The notes under the pieces: generated by a model
What the model was told of the DNA's origin: nothing
The model's database searches: none
Seen by the model: the letters and a program-made list of their open reading frames with translations, nothing else
Program-made: the position numbers and the translations under genes
From: Kitasatospora indigofera
GTDB lineage: Bacteria > Actinomycetota > Actinomycetes > Streptomycetales > Streptomycetaceae
Length of the DNA: 64,000 nt
Reading direction: 5' to 3'
Assembly: GCF_014655955.1 (NCBI RefSeq)
Contig: NZ_BNBO01000015.1
Span: 62,001-126,000, forward strand
Shown: piece by piece, positions 27,787-37,378 of the stretch
How positions within the stretch are numbered: position 1 is the first letter of the stretch
How the letters are laid out: each line of letters starts with the position of its first letter

Positions 27787-29265
27787 GTGAGCACCTATGA
27801 CCTGAGCAGCGGCCCGAACAGCCAGTCCGGCGACCGTCCGCCGGCCCCCGGGGCACCCTCGGGCGGCGCCCCGGCCGGCGCCCGGCGCCGGCGCGGCAAC
27901 ATCACCATCACCCCGCAGGGCACCCCGAACCGGCGCAACACCGAGCTGGCCCTGCTGGCCTTCGCGGTGCTGCTGCCCGTCCTCGCGTACGCCAACGTGG
28001 GCCTGGCGATCGACGGCAGCCTGCCGGCCGGCATGCTCGGCTACGGCCTGGGCATGGGCGCGCTGGCCCTGGTCGCGCACCTGGTGATGCGCCGCTGGGC
28101 GCCGTACGCCGACCCGCTGCTGCTGCCGCTCGCCACCCTGCTCAACGGGCTCGGCGTGGTGATGATCTGGCGGCTGGACAAGGCCGGCAAGCTGCTCTCC
28201 AAGAACTACCCGGCGGCGCCCAACCAGCTGATGTGGTCGGGTCTGGGCATCGCCTTCTTCATCGTGGTGATGGTGTTCCTGAAGGACCACCGGGTGCTGC
28301 AGCGCTACACCTACATCTCGATGGCGGTGGCGCTGGTGCTGCTGGCCGCGCCCGCGTTCTTCCCGTCCAGGGAGGCCGACTTCGGCGCCAAGATCTGGAT
28401 CCACCTCGGCCCGCTGTCCTTCCAGCCGGGCGAGTTCGCCAAGATCATCCTGACCGTGTTCTTCGCCGGCTACCTGATGGTCAAGCGGGACGCGCTGGCG
28501 CTCGCCAGCCGGCGGTTCATGGGCCTGTACCTGCCGCGCGGCCGGGACCTCGGCCCGATCATCGCGATCTGGCTGGTCAGCCTGCTGATCCTGGTCTTCG
28601 AGAACGACCTCGGTTCGTCCTTCCTGTTCTTCGGCCTGTTCGTGGTGATGCTGTACGTCGCCACCGAGCGGACCAGCTGGATCGTCTTCGGCCTGCTGAT
28701 GTCCGTCGGCGGGGCCGTCGTGGTGGGCTCCACCGCGAGCCACGTGAAGACCCGGATCGACGCCTGGCTCGACCCGATGGCCGCCTTCGCCCCCGACCAC
28801 CCGAAGGGCGCCAGCGACCAGATCGGCCAAGCCCTGTTCGCCATGGGATCCGGCGGGGCCACCGGCTCCGGACTCGGCCAGGGCCGGTCCTACCTGATCG
28901 GCTTCGCCGCGAAGAGCGACTTCATCATCGGCTCCTTCGGCGAGGAGCTCGGGCTGACCGGCCTGATGGCGATCTTCATGGTCTACGCCCTGATCGTGCA
29001 GCGCGGCCTGCGCACCGCGATCGCCGCCCGCGACCCGTTCGGCAAGCTGTTCGCCGTCGGGCTGTCCTCGGCGCTCGCGCTGCAGGTCTTCGTGGTGGCC
29101 GGCGGCGTCACCGGGCTGATCCCGCTGACCGGTATGACCATGCCGTTCATGGCCCAGGGCGGTTCGTCCGTGGTGGCCAACTGGGCCCTGATCGCCATCC
29201 TGCTGAAGATCAGCGACAGTGCCCGCCGTCCCGGGGTGGAACCGGCCCCGGCCAGCGAAACGTGA
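27787..29265 (+). CDS. rodA: FtsW/RodA/SpoVE family SEDS glycosyltransferase
   Basis: 492-residue integral membrane peptidoglycan polymerase, about ten transmembrane helices after an ~45-residue Gly/Arg-rich cytoplasmic tail. SEDS landmarks: HLGPLSFQPGEFAKI, FENDLGSSFLFFGLFVVML, RIDAWLDPMA with the functional Asp, SEDS-type GSGLGQGRS and FIIGSFGEELGL. GTG 27787 follows GGGGAGCGG. Pairing with pbpA directly downstream suggests a SEDS-PBP synthase, RodA-like by context rather than the divisome FtsW; the symbol is by synteny. Confidence 0.9.
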   Translation: MSTYDLSSGPNSQSGDRPPAPGAPSGGAPAGARRRRGNITITPQGTPNRRNTELALLAFAVLLPVLAYANVGLAIDGSLPAGMLGYGLGMGALALVAHLVMRRWAPYADPLLLPLATLLNGLGVVMIWRLDKAGKLLSKNYPAAPNQLMWSGLGIAFFIVVMVFLKDHRVLQRYTYISMAVALVLLAAPAFFPSREADFGAKIWIHLGPLSFQPGEFAKIILTVFFAGYLMVKRDALALASRRFMGLYLPRGRDLGPIIAIWLVSLLILVFENDLGSSFLFFGLFVVMLYVATERTSWIVFGLLMSVGGAVVVGSTASHVKTRIDAWLDPMAAFAPDHPKGASDQIGQALFAMGSGGATGSGLGQGRSYLIGFAAKSDFIIGSFGEELGLTGLMAIFMVYALIVQRGLRTAIAARDPFGKLFAVGLSSALALQVFVVAGGVTGLIPLTGMTMPFMAQGGSSVVANWALIAILLKISDSARRPGVEPAPASET

Positions 29266-29342
29266 TGACCTGTGCGACCGACTGACCGGCCGGACACCCG
29301 GCGACCCACTGCTGCGAGCAGTACGAGGAGGGGACCCGTCTC

Positions 29343-30800
29343 ATGAACAAGCCCATTCGCCGGGTCTCGATCTTCTGCCTCGTGCTGATCCTGGCCCTGA
29401 TGGTGCGCACCAACTGGGTGCAGGGGGTGCAGGCCGACAGCCTCGCCTCCAACACCCACAACGACCGCAACAAGTACGACCGGTACGCCTACCCGCGCGG
29501 CAACATCATCGTCGACGGCGAGCGCGTCACCAGCTCCGACTTCGTCGACGGCCTGCGCTACAAGTACAAGCGCTCCTGGGTCAACGGGGCGCTCTACGCC
29601 CCCGTCACCGGGTACTCCTCGCAGTCCTTCGGCAGCAGCCAGCTGGAGTCCCTGGAGGACGGCTTCCTGGCCGGCACCGACGACCGGCTCTTCTTCCGCA
29701 ACACCCTGGACATGCTGACCGGCAAGGAGAAGCAGGGCGGCGACGTGGTCACCACGATCAACGCCAAGGCCCAGAAGGCCGCCTTCGAAGGCCTCGGCAG
29801 CAAGAAGGGGGCGGTGGTCGCCCTCGACCCGGCCACCGGCGCCATCCTCGCGCTGGTCTCCACCCCCTCGTACGACCCCGGCACCTTCGCCGGCGGCGGC
29901 GACGCGGACACCAAGGCCTGGACCGACCTCAACGCCGACCCCAACAAGCCGATGCTCAACCGGGCGCTGCGCGAGACCTATCCGCCCGGCTCCACCTTCA
30001 AGCTGGTCACCGCGGCGGCGGCGTTCGAGAACAACGTCTTCCAGAACGTCGACGACAAGACCGAGACGCCCGACCCGTACATCCTGCCGGGGACCAGCCA
30101 GGAGCTGAAGAACGAGAGCGCCAACGAGCCCTGCGAGGGCGCGACGCTCAAGGTCGGCATGGACTACTCCTGCAACACCGTCTACGGCAAGATCGGCGCC
30201 GACCTCGGCCGCGACAAGATGCGCGAGCAGGCCGAGAAGTTCGGCTTCAACACCACCGTCGACACGCCGATCCGGGCCGTGCAGAGCTTCTACCCGAAGG
30301 GCTCCAGCCCGGACGGCACCGCGCTGGACTCGATCGGCCAGCACGACACCCGCGCCACCCCGCTGCAGATGGCCATGGTCGCCTCGGCCATCGCCAACAA
30401 CGGCTCGCTGATGCAGCCGTACCTGGTCGCCCAGGAGCGGTCGGCCAACCTGACCACCATCTCCCAGCACAGCGCCAAGCAGCTCGGCCAGGCGATCAGC
30501 CCGGCCACCGCGCAGAAGCTGCAGGACATGATGGTCAGCGTGGTGCAGAACGGCACCGGCAAGAACGCCCAGATCCCCGGCCTCACGGTCGGCGGCAAGA
30601 CCGGCACCGCCCAGCACGGCGAGGACAACAGCGGCACCCCGTTCGCCTGGTTCGTCTCCTACGCCAAGGGCGCCGACAACAAGTCGGTGGCGGTCGCCGT
30701 GGTCGTCGAGGACGGCTCCAACAACCGCGACGGGATCAGCGGCGGGCGGCTCGCGGCCCCGATCGCCAAGGCTGTGATGCAGGCCACGCTCGGCAAGTGA
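29343..30800 (+). CDS. pbpA: PbpA: class B penicillin-binding protein (transpeptidase)
   Basis: 485-residue D,D-transpeptidase anchored by an N-terminal helix (~8-24, VSIFCLVLILALMVRT). Active-site motifs: SxxK in PPGSTFKL (Ser about 217), SxN in YSCNTVYG (about 275) and KTG in VGGKTGTAQHG (about 419). No long dimerisation module, as in the mycobacterial PbpA. It crosslinks the strands made by the SEDS partner encoded just upstream (77-bp gap). ATG 29343 follows AGGAGGGG. Confidence 0.95.
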   Translation: MNKPIRRVSIFCLVLILALMVRTNWVQGVQADSLASNTHNDRNKYDRYAYPRGNIIVDGERVTSSDFVDGLRYKYKRSWVNGALYAPVTGYSSQSFGSSQLESLEDGFLAGTDDRLFFRNTLDMLTGKEKQGGDVVTTINAKAQKAAFEGLGSKKGAVVALDPATGAILALVSTPSYDPGTFAGGGDADTKAWTDLNADPNKPMLNRALRETYPPGSTFKLVTAAAAFENNVFQNVDDKTETPDPYILPGTSQELKNESANEPCEGATLKVGMDYSCNTVYGKIGADLGRDKMREQAEKFGFNTTVDTPIRAVQSFYPKGSSPDGTALDSIGQHDTRATPLQMAMVASAIANNGSLMQPYLVAQERSANLTTISQHSAKQLGQAISPATAQKLQDMMVSVVQNGTGKNAQIPGLTVGGKTGTAQHGEDNSGTPFAWFVSYAKGADNKSVAVAVVVEDGSNNRDGISGGRLAAPIAKAVMQATLGK

Positions 30801-30847
30801 CCCGGCGGGCCCCGGGTGCGTGGATTGTCACAATCGGGAGCCCCGTT

Positions 30848-30868
30848 CCGATACCGGTCTGGTATCGG
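30848..30868. promoter_or_regulatory. 8-bp inverted repeat between pbpA and pknB
   Basis: CCGATACC GGTCT GGTATCGG, a perfect dyad 47 bases after the pbpA stop and 190 bases before pknB. No T-run follows, so an operator or a weak terminator are both possible. GGTAGCGTATCC at 30903 may belong to a pknB promoter. Confidence 0.4.
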
Positions 30869-31060
30869 CCTCCGGCCGACCCCGGTTGTGCCGGGCGGGA
30901 CCGGTAGCGTATCCGCAAGCAGCGGGTGTGCCCGTTGCCGCCTGCGGGACGCCGTGGGGTCCGTGTCTCAGAACCACCGTGGCCCGGACGGCGTCACACA
31001 GAGCGTGCGGGGACACCTACGTCACATCCTCACCGGCCGGTGAGGGAGAGGGTCGGAACT

Positions 31061-33172
31061 ATGGAAGAGCCTCGTCGCCTAGGCGGCAGGTACGAGCTCG
31101 GCGGCGTCCTCGGACGCGGCGGCATGGCCGAGGTGTACCTCGCCCATGACACCAGGCTCGGCCGCTCCGTCGCAGTGAAGACGCTCCGGGCCGACATGGC
31201 CCGGGATCCGTCGTTCCAGGCCCGGTTCCGCCGCGAGGCCCAGTCCGCGGCATCGCTCAACCACCCCGCCATCGTCGCCGTGTACGACACCGGCGAGGAC
31301 TACATCGACAACATCTCCATCCCGTACATCGTGATGGAGTACGTCGAGGGCTCCACCCTGCGCGAGCTGCTGCACTCCGGCCGACGGCTGCTGCCGGAGC
31401 GCGCGCTGGAGATGACCATCGGGATCCTCCAGGCCCTGGAGTACTCCCACCGGGCCGGCATCGTGCACCGCGACATCAAGCCCGCCAACGTGATGCTCAC
31501 CCGGCAGGGCAACGTCAAGGTCATGGACTTCGGCATCGCCCGTGCGATGGGCGACGCCGGCATGACGATGACCCAGACCTCGGCCGTCATCGGCACCGCC
31601 CAGTACCTCTCCCCCGAGCAGGCCAAGGGCGAGCAGGTCGACGCGCGCTCCGACATCTACTCCACCGGCTGCCTGCTCTACGAGCTGCTCGCCGTACGCC
31701 CGCCGTTCGTCGGCGACTCGCCCGTCGCGGTGGCCTACCAGCACGTCCGCGAGGAGGCCCAGCCGCCGTCCGTCTACGACCCCGAGCTGCGGCCCGAGAT
31801 CGACGCGATCGTGCTGAAGGCGCTCACCAAGGACCGCGACTACCGGTACCAGTCGGCCGACGAGATGCGCGACGACATCGAGCGCTTCCTCGACGGCCTG
31901 CCGGTGGCGGCGGCCCAGCAGGCCGCGTACGGCATGGGCGCGGCCGGCGGGTACGGCTACGACCAGAACGGCCAGAACGGCCAGTACGCCCAGCACGACC
32001 CGTACGGCCAGACCAACATGCTCCCGCAGCAGCCCGGCGGCGGCCCCACCACGGTGCTGCCCCAGGTGGGCTCCCCGCAGCAGGGCTACGGCCCGCAGGG
32101 CGGCTACCAGGACGACGGCGGCTACCAGGGCCAGGGCGGCGGCAACGACGGCTACGACGACGGCTACGGCCGGGCCGCCCGACGGGGCGAGCAGCCGCCG
32201 AAGAAGAGCAACACCTCCTGGATCGTGCTGGCCGTGGCGGCGGTGCTGGTCCTGGTCGGCACCTTCTTCGTCGCGCAGGCGATGTTCGGCGGCGGCAAGA
32301 AGGAGGACGCCAAGATCACGGCGCCCACCCTGGTCGGCAAGAGCCTGGCGGACGCCAAGACGGCCGCCCAGGGCGCCGGCGGCAAGCTGGTGGTCACCGA
32401 GGGCGAGCCGGTGGCCTGCCCCGACACCAAGATCCAGAAGGCCCAGGTCTGCAACCAGGACCCGGTCGCCGGGACCCAGATGGCGGAGACCGGCACCATC
32501 ACCGTCCGGCTGTCCTCCGGCCCGGCCAAGGCCACCGTGCCGGGCGTGGTCGGCAAGGCCAAGGACGCCGCGACCAAGGCCCTCCAGGACGCCGGCTTCG
32601 CCAACGTCACCACCGAGTACAAGAACGACGACTCCGCCCCGCTCGACCAGGTGACCGCCCAGGACCCGCCGGCCAACGGCGCCGCCGACCCGGCGGCCCC
32701 GGTCAAGCTGACGATCTCCCAGGGCAAGTCCAAGGTCGACGTTCCCAATGTGGTCGGCCAGCCGGTGGCGTCCGCCACCCAGGCCCTTCAGGACGCCGGC
32801 TTCCAGGTGGACGCCAGCAAGACCGTCGCGGCCCCCGACCCGAGCAAGAACGGCCTGGTCGCCTCGCAGAACCCGCCCGCCAACGGCAAGGCCGCCACCG
32901 GGACGAAGATCGTCCTGACGGTCTTCAAGACCCCGGACAAGATCCCGGTGCCCGGCGACCTCCAGGGCAAGACGGTCAAGGACGCGATGGCCCAGCTGAA
33001 GGCCGCCGGCCTGCAGTGGACCTTCGCCGGCGCGGGCGGCGACAACGACAACATCGTCGTCCGGTACAGCCCGGGCGCCAACGAGCTGGTCGACCCGAAC
33101 ACGCCGATCCAGCTGCAGACGATGCCGGGCCCCAAAGGGAACGACCCCACACCGTCCCCGAACCGGCCGTAA
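31061..33172 (+). CDS. pknB: PknB: PASTA-domain Ser/Thr protein kinase
   Basis: 703-residue membrane kinase. Kinase domain ~11-275: Gly loop LGRGGMAEVY, VAVKTL lysine (about 40), catalytic HRDIKPANVM, DFGIA, activation loop with MTMTQTSAVIGTAQYLSPEQ containing the autophosphorylated threonines. A Gly/Tyr/Gln-rich juxtamembrane stretch, then the helix ~386-408 and four extracellular PASTA repeats (VPGVVGKAKDAATKAL, VPNVVGQPVASATQAL...) that bind muropeptide or lipid II. ATG 31061 follows GAGGGAGAGGG. Controls wall growth and division with PstP and FHA proteins. Confidence 0.96.
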   Translation: MEEPRRLGGRYELGGVLGRGGMAEVYLAHDTRLGRSVAVKTLRADMARDPSFQARFRREAQSAASLNHPAIVAVYDTGEDYIDNISIPYIVMEYVEGSTLRELLHSGRRLLPERALEMTIGILQALEYSHRAGIVHRDIKPANVMLTRQGNVKVMDFGIARAMGDAGMTMTQTSAVIGTAQYLSPEQAKGEQVDARSDIYSTGCLLYELLAVRPPFVGDSPVAVAYQHVREEAQPPSVYDPELRPEIDAIVLKALTKDRDYRYQSADEMRDDIERFLDGLPVAAAQQAAYGMGAAGGYGYDQNGQNGQYAQHDPYGQTNMLPQQPGGGPTTVLPQVGSPQQGYGPQGGYQDDGGYQGQGGGNDGYDDGYGRAARRGEQPPKKSNTSWIVLAVAAVLVLVGTFFVAQAMFGGGKKEDAKITAPTLVGKSLADAKTAAQGAGGKLVVTEGEPVACPDTKIQKAQVCNQDPVAGTQMAETGTITVRLSSGPAKATVPGVVGKAKDAATKALQDAGFANVTTEYKNDDSAPLDQVTAQDPPANGAADPAAPVKLTISQGKSKVDVPNVVGQPVASATQALQDAGFQVDASKTVAAPDPSKNGLVASQNPPANGKAATGTKIVLTVFKTPDKIPVPGDLQGKTVKDAMAQLKAAGLQWTFAGAGGDNDNIVVRYSPGANELVDPNTPIQLQTMPGPKGNDPTPSPNRP

Positions 33173-33481
33173 CGGCTGACCCCGTCCGACCCGTGACACC
33201 CGAGCGGCCGAGCCGCTCACCGCAGGACAGCTGCCCGGAGGGGCCGCCGACGCCACCGGGCGCCGGCGGCCCCTCCGGCGTTCCGGCGTCGGCCGCGGGG
33301 GCGGCAGCGGGGGCGGCGGGAGCACCGGGATGGCACGGCGGCGGGGGCGCGGTACGCGGGACGGCCGCCGGAGGGCGCCCTGCGGCCCGTCGGCGGCGGG
33401 CCCGGCCCCTGGAGCCCCGCGCCGCCGCCGCGGCCCGCAGAACGCCGTCCGGCGGCCCGGGGGAGCCCGTGCGGCCGGCGC
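33173..33481. other. 309-bp convergent spacer
   Basis: Apart from the terminator hairpin at 33237-33276, only G/C-rich simple sequence (GGCGGCGGGC-like) is seen between pknB and the sortase gene. Confidence 0.5.
33237..33276. terminator. Strong bidirectional hairpin after pknB
   Basis: Perfect 13-bp stem GGAGGGGCCGCCG (33237-33249) / CGGCGGCCCCTCC (33264-33276), 14-nt loop, between the convergent pknB and sortase genes. Confidence 0.75.
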
Positions 33482-34267
33482 CTAGCGCAGTTCGGCCGGC
33501 GGCGTGCGCGCCGCGTCGACCGGGTCCACCCGCACCAGACTGCCCCAGACCGCCATCCGGTAACGCGAGGTGTAGACCGGCGTACAGGTCGTCAAGGTGA
33601 TGTAGCGCCCGGGGGAGTGGTACGACGACCCCTCGGGCACCGGCGCGACCACGCCGGTGTCGTACTTGGAGGTCTCCGGCAGGGTCTCGTCCACCCGGTA
33701 GACGTACCAGCTGTCCTGGGTCTCCACCACGACGGCGTCACCCGGCTTCAGCGCGTCCAGGTCGTGGAACTTGGCGCCGTGCCCGTCCCGGTGCGCCGCC
33801 AGCGCGAAGTTGCCGCTCGGGTCCCAGGGCATCGCCGAGCGGTACGGGGTCTCGTACACCCCGGCCACCCCCTCGGCCAGCGTGTCGGCGTCCGTGCCCA
33901 TCCGGATCAGCACCTGGTAGCCCGCGCCCATCGCCGGCACGTGCAGGAACCCGACGCCGTCCCCCGCCGCGTAGGTACGGGCCGGCGGGGCGGCGGACGG
34001 CGGCGCCGACCAGGCGCTGCGCAGCTTGTCGGAGGCCAGGTCGGCGCTCCGGTCCGCCTGCACGTTCGTCCACCACAGGGAGTAGACGGCGAACAGGGCC
34101 AGCAGCAGCCCGAGGGTGATCAGCAGCTCGCCGAACACCCCGAGCGCCACCATCGCCGGCCCCCGCCGGGCGGACCGGCCCGCCGGCGCGTCCGCCGGGC
34201 CGTCCCCGTTCTCGTCACCGGTCTCGTCCGCGAGTCCGTCCAAGGGGTCCGTCGACTGCTGGCTCAC
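33482..34267 (-). CDS. Class E sortase
   Basis: 261-residue membrane transpeptidase. One helix (~37-62, MVALGVFGELLITLGLLLALF), then the sortase barrel (~105-245) with catalytic His in ALAAHRDGHG, Cys228 in TLTTCTP and Arg in SRYRM. Class E sortases attach LAxTG proteins (chaplins, others) to peptidoglycan in Streptomyces. A second class E sortase lies directly downstream of pabA; both run in the minus direction with ~50 bp between them, so likely one operon. Confidence 0.92.
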   Translation of the reverse strand: MSQQSTDPLDGLADETGDENGDGPADAPAGRSARRGPAMVALGVFGELLITLGLLLALFAVYSLWWTNVQADRSADLASDKLRSAWSAPPSAAPPARTYAAGDGVGFLHVPAMGAGYQVLIRMGTDADTLAEGVAGVYETPYRSAMPWDPSGNFALAAHRDGHGAKFHDLDALKPGDAVVVETQDSWYVYRVDETLPETSKYDTGVVAPVPEGSSYHSPGRYITLTTCTPVYTSRYRMAVWGSLVRVDPVDAARTPPAELR

Positions 34268-34315
34268 GCTGCTCCGCCTCGCTGTGCTCGGGGCCCGCTG
34301 CCGGGCCGCCGCCGG

Positions 34316-35368
34316 CTACTGACCACCCGTCAGTGCGGCGGGCTTGCCCTCACCGCGCGGCCGCTCCTCGACCATCTTGCCAAAGACGATCAGCCGGTAC
34401 TTGGAGGTGAACTCCGGCGTGCACGTGGTCAACGTGATGTACCGGTCGGCCTTGGTGAACCCGGCGCCCTTCGGGACCGGCTGGATCACCCCGATGTTCG
34501 ACGGCGGCGTCTCCGGGATCCCGCTCGTCACCTCGTACGTGTAGTACGCGGTCGCGGTCTCCACCACGATCTTGTCGCCCTTGGCCAGCTTGTTGATGTA
34601 CCGGAACGGCTCGCCGTGGGTGTTGCGGTGCGCGGCCAGCGCGAAGTTGCCCGCCTTGTCCGCGGGCATCGCGGTACCCGTGTAGTGGCCCACCAGGCCC
34701 TTGTCGAGCACCTGGGCCTTGCCGGTGCCCTCGGCGATCGGCACGCTCAGCCCGAGCTTGGGCAGGTGGATGATCGCGAAGCCCTTGCCCGGCGCGAAGG
34801 CCTCCGGCGGCTTGTTCGGGTCCGGTGCCGGAGCCCCGGCGCCCGGCTGGCCCGCCGTGTCGAACTGGTGCTCAAGCTGGCTGCGGGCACCGCTCGCCGC
34901 CGCGTCCGCCTGCACGTTCGTCCACCACAGCTGGTACGAGACGAAGAGCAGCATCACCAGGCCGAGCGTTATGCACAGCTCGCCGATCATCCGGGCGACC
35001 ACCACGCCCTTCGGCTCCGCGGGCCGCGGCCGGCCCGCCGCCGACCGCCCGGCCGCCCGGCGCCGCCCGCTGCCCGAACGCACCGCGAGGCGGCCGCCCT
35101 GGGCCGCCCGCCGGCGCTCGGCCCGGCCGCCGCCCGGCGCCGGCGGGCCGGCCGTCAGGGCGGCCTCCGGGATCGTCCGCAGCTGGAGGGTCTGGTCGGC
35201 CAGCCACGGGTACTCGGGCATCTCGTCGGCCGGGTACGGCTCGTAGACCCCCCAGGCGTCCGGCTCGCCGTCGGCGCGGCCACCGGCCGCGGGGTAACCG
35301 CCGGGGGCGTCGGCGCCGTACGCGCCGGCCCCGGCCTGTGCGCGGCCCTCCGGGCGCACCGCCGTCAC
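34316..35368 (-). CDS. Class E sortase with long N-terminal cytoplasmic extension
   Basis: 350-residue sortase paralogous to its neighbour. A ~125-residue Gly/Arg/Pro-rich cytoplasmic tail precedes the helix (~130-150, IGELCITLGLVMLLFVSYQLWW), and the catalytic domain has ALAAHRNTHG, Cys316 in TLTTCTPEFTSKYR and the final Arg. The two copies share WWTNVQAD after the helix, showing tandem duplication. The stop at 34316 is 49 bp before the next sortase start. Confidence 0.92.
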   Translation of the reverse strand: MTAVRPEGRAQAGAGAYGADAPGGYPAAGGRADGEPDAWGVYEPYPADEMPEYPWLADQTLQLRTIPEAALTAGPPAPGGGRAERRRAAQGGRLAVRSGSGRRRAAGRSAAGRPRPAEPKGVVVARMIGELCITLGLVMLLFVSYQLWWTNVQADAAASGARSQLEHQFDTAGQPGAGAPAPDPNKPPEAFAPGKGFAIIHLPKLGLSVPIAEGTGKAQVLDKGLVGHYTGTAMPADKAGNFALAAHRNTHGEPFRYINKLAKGDKIVVETATAYYTYEVTSGIPETPPSNIGVIQPVPKGAGFTKADRYITLTTCTPEFTSKYRLIVFGKMVEERPRGEGKPAALTGGQ

Positions 35369-35372
35369 GTCC

Positions 35373-36035
35373 TCAGCCCCGACCGATCACCGGGGCGAGG
35401 CCGGCGGAACGGCCGACCGCCTCCGGGTCGCCGCACTGCGCCAGCCAGTTGGCGAGCATCCGGTGCCCGCCCTCGGTGAGCACCGACTCCGGGTGGAACT
35501 GGACGCCCTCCACCGGCAGCTCCCGGTGCCGCAGCCCCATGATGACGCCGCTCTCCGTCCGCGAGGTGACCACCAGTTCGTCCGGCACGGTGGCCGGCTC
35601 GACCGCCAGCGAGTGGTAGCGGGTCGCGGTCAGCGGCGAGGGCAGGCCCTCGAAGACCCCGCCGTCCTCGTGCGTGACCAGCGAGGTCTTGCCGTGCAGC
35701 AGTTCCGGCGCCCGGCCGACCACCGCGCCGTAGGCCACCGCGATCGACTGCAGGCCCAGGCAGACACCGAACACCGGCAGCCCGGTCCCCGCGCAGTGGT
35801 GCACCATCTCGATGCAGACCCCGGCCTCCTCCGGCGCACCGGGACCGGGTGAGAGCAGCACCCCGTCGAAGCCGTCGGCACCGTCGCGGCGCACCGCGTG
35901 GGCGACCGTCACCTCGTCGTTGCGCACCACCTCGCAGGTGGCGCCCAACTGGTAGAGGTATTGGACCAGGTTGAAGACGAAACTGTCGTAGTTGTCCACG
36001 ACCAGGATGCGGGGCGAGGTCGGCGGGGTGGTCAT
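35373..36035 (-). CDS. pabA: Glutamine amidotransferase, aminodeoxychorismate/anthranilate synthase component II
   Basis: 220-residue class I glutamine amidotransferase that supplies ammonia to a chorismate-using partner (PabB or TrpE, not in the window). It carries ILVVDNYDSFVFNLVQYL, the oxyanion PGPGAPEEAG, the nucleophile Cys in PVFGVCLGLQ and the catalytic His-Glu in VQFHPESVLTEGG. ATG 36035; a GTG at 36041 is an alternative. Dual pab/trp use is usual for this orthologue, so the folate versus tryptophan assignment is open. Lies 4 bp from the sortase gene. Confidence 0.88.
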   Translation of the reverse strand: MTTPPTSPRILVVDNYDSFVFNLVQYLYQLGATCEVVRNDEVTVAHAVRRDGADGFDGVLLSPGPGAPEEAGVCIEMVHHCAGTGLPVFGVCLGLQSIAVAYGAVVGRAPELLHGKTSLVTHEDGGVFEGLPSPLTATRYHSLAVEPATVPDELVVTSRTESGVIMGLRHRELPVEGVQFHPESVLTEGGHRMLANWLAQCGDPEAVGRSAGLAPVIGRG

Positions 36036-36092
36036 ACGCACGCTACTCCGGTGAGATGCGGGGACTTGTGGGGTGGGAGGACGCGGCACCGG

Positions 36093-36269
36093 TCAGCCGG
36101 CGCCGCCCTCCGGACCGTCCACCGTGACGTCGCCGAAGGGCAGCAGCGGCTCCGCCCACGGGAAGACGTACTGGAACAGGACGTAGACCACCCCCAGGAC
36201 GAGGAGCAGCGCGAGGACGGCCCGGACCAGGGTGTTCCCCGGCAGATGGCGCCAGATCCAGCCGTACAT
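36093..36269 (-). CDS. Small membrane protein (58 residues)
   Basis: ATG 36269 follows GAGGGAG; the product starts MYGWIWRHLPGN and has one hydrophobic helix (VRAVLALLLVLGVVYVLF), ending with an acidic Gly tail (VDGPEGGAG). It sits between DUF881 and pabA, where a similar tiny gene is found in other streptomycetes. Strong ribosome site, good codon bias. Function unknown. Confidence 0.78.
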   Translation of the reverse strand: MYGWIWRHLPGNTLVRAVLALLLVLGVVYVLFQYVFPWAEPLLPFGDVTVDGPEGGAG

Positions 36270-36407
36270 GGTGCTCCCTCGACGTAAAGGTTGGGCTCAA
36301 GACTAGACCGCGCACCGGGCGGCGGCGGTTCCCGTCGCCCGCTCCGGCCCCGGCGCCCACGGCCCGGGGCGGTGCGCGGCCCGGTCACCGGCCCGGCGGG
36401 CGGCCGT

Positions 36408-37175
36408 TCACTGGCCGGTCGCCGACCGCAGGTCCACCGTGCCGGAGTAGCCCGGCACCGACAGGTCCCCGCTCTCCTGCACCTTCCAGCCCAGGCCGTA
36501 GGCCTGCACGTACTGGAGGTAGTTGCGGATCGTCGGGTCGGCGTCCACCGCCGACCGCAGCGCCTCCGTCCGCCCCACCGCCCTGATCACGTACGGCGGC
36601 GAGTACACCCGGCCCTGCAGCAGCAGCGTGTTGCCCACGCAGCGCACCGCACTGGTCGAGATCAGCCGCTGGTCCATCACCTGGATGCCCTCGGCCCCGC
36701 CCCGCCACAGCGCGTTCACCACGGCCTGGATGTCCTGCTGGTGGATCACCAGGTCGTTGACGCCGGGCGCGGGCACCCCCGGGATGCGCGCGGTCGCGTT
36801 CGGCGGCGCGTCGTTCAGGGTGACCGTCAGCCCCGGGCCGGCCAGCGGCTCCAGGGCGGAACCTTGCTGCAGCGCCCCCAGCAAGGCGGTGTCCGCCGGG
36901 CTGCCCTGCTGCTGGGCGAGCTCCTCGGCCCGCTCCTGCTGATCGGCGAGCTGCGCCTGCGCCTGCTGGTTCTGCGCGCTGCGCTGGCGTATGACGTCGC
37001 TCAGCCGCAGCAGTGAATCGTCGGTCCGCAGATCGGTGCCGCGGGCGGCGTGCGCGCTGACGTAGAACAGCAGCCCCGCCAGTGCGAAGACGGCGCAGGT
37101 CAGGGCACGCCCGACAATTCGGGTACCGCCGGCGCGGGTGGGGGCAGGTTCAGGGAGAATCGACAAATTCGGCAC
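36408..37175 (-). CDS. DUF881 family membrane-anchored protein
   Basis: 255-residue protein: membrane helix (~25-42, CAVFALAGLLFYVSAHA), a coiled coil (~55-90, RQRSAQNQQAQAQLADQQ), and the DUF881 fold (~110-250) with TVTLNDAP, NDLVIHQQDIQAVVNALW and VRCVGNTLLLQGRVYSPPY. GTG 37175 follows AAGGAGATAAGGG. DUF881 genes recur beside crgA and sortase genes in actinobacteria and are thought to relate to division; no enzymatic activity is known. Confidence 0.9.
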   Translation of the reverse strand: MPNLSILPEPAPTRAGGTRIVGRALTCAVFALAGLLFYVSAHAARGTDLRTDDSLLRLSDVIRQRSAQNQQAQAQLADQQERAEELAQQQGSPADTALLGALQQGSALEPLAGPGLTVTLNDAPPNATARIPGVPAPGVNDLVIHQQDIQAVVNALWRGGAEGIQVMDQRLISTSAVRCVGNTLLLQGRVYSPPYVIRAVGRTEALRSAVDADPTIRNYLQYVQAYGLGWKVQESGDLSVPGYSGTVDLRSATGQ

Positions 37176-37378
37176 CGTACCCTTATCTCCTTCGGACCCG
37201 CCGAACCACTACGCTAACGGACGCCGGTGGCATGTGCGGAGCCCCCGGCAGGTATGCCCCCTGACCCGTCCGGAGCATTCCTGCCGTACGGCGCCCCGCA
37301 CACCCGGTCAGTCCCCGCCGCCGCCCCGCCCCGCTGCACCCTGCGCGGTCTCACAGCGCATCGACAGGAGAGCTCCTC

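Noticed and set aside
33016..33600. 194-residue frame across pknB end and spacer
   Set aside because: Arg/Pro-rich shadow crossing a strong terminator hairpin.
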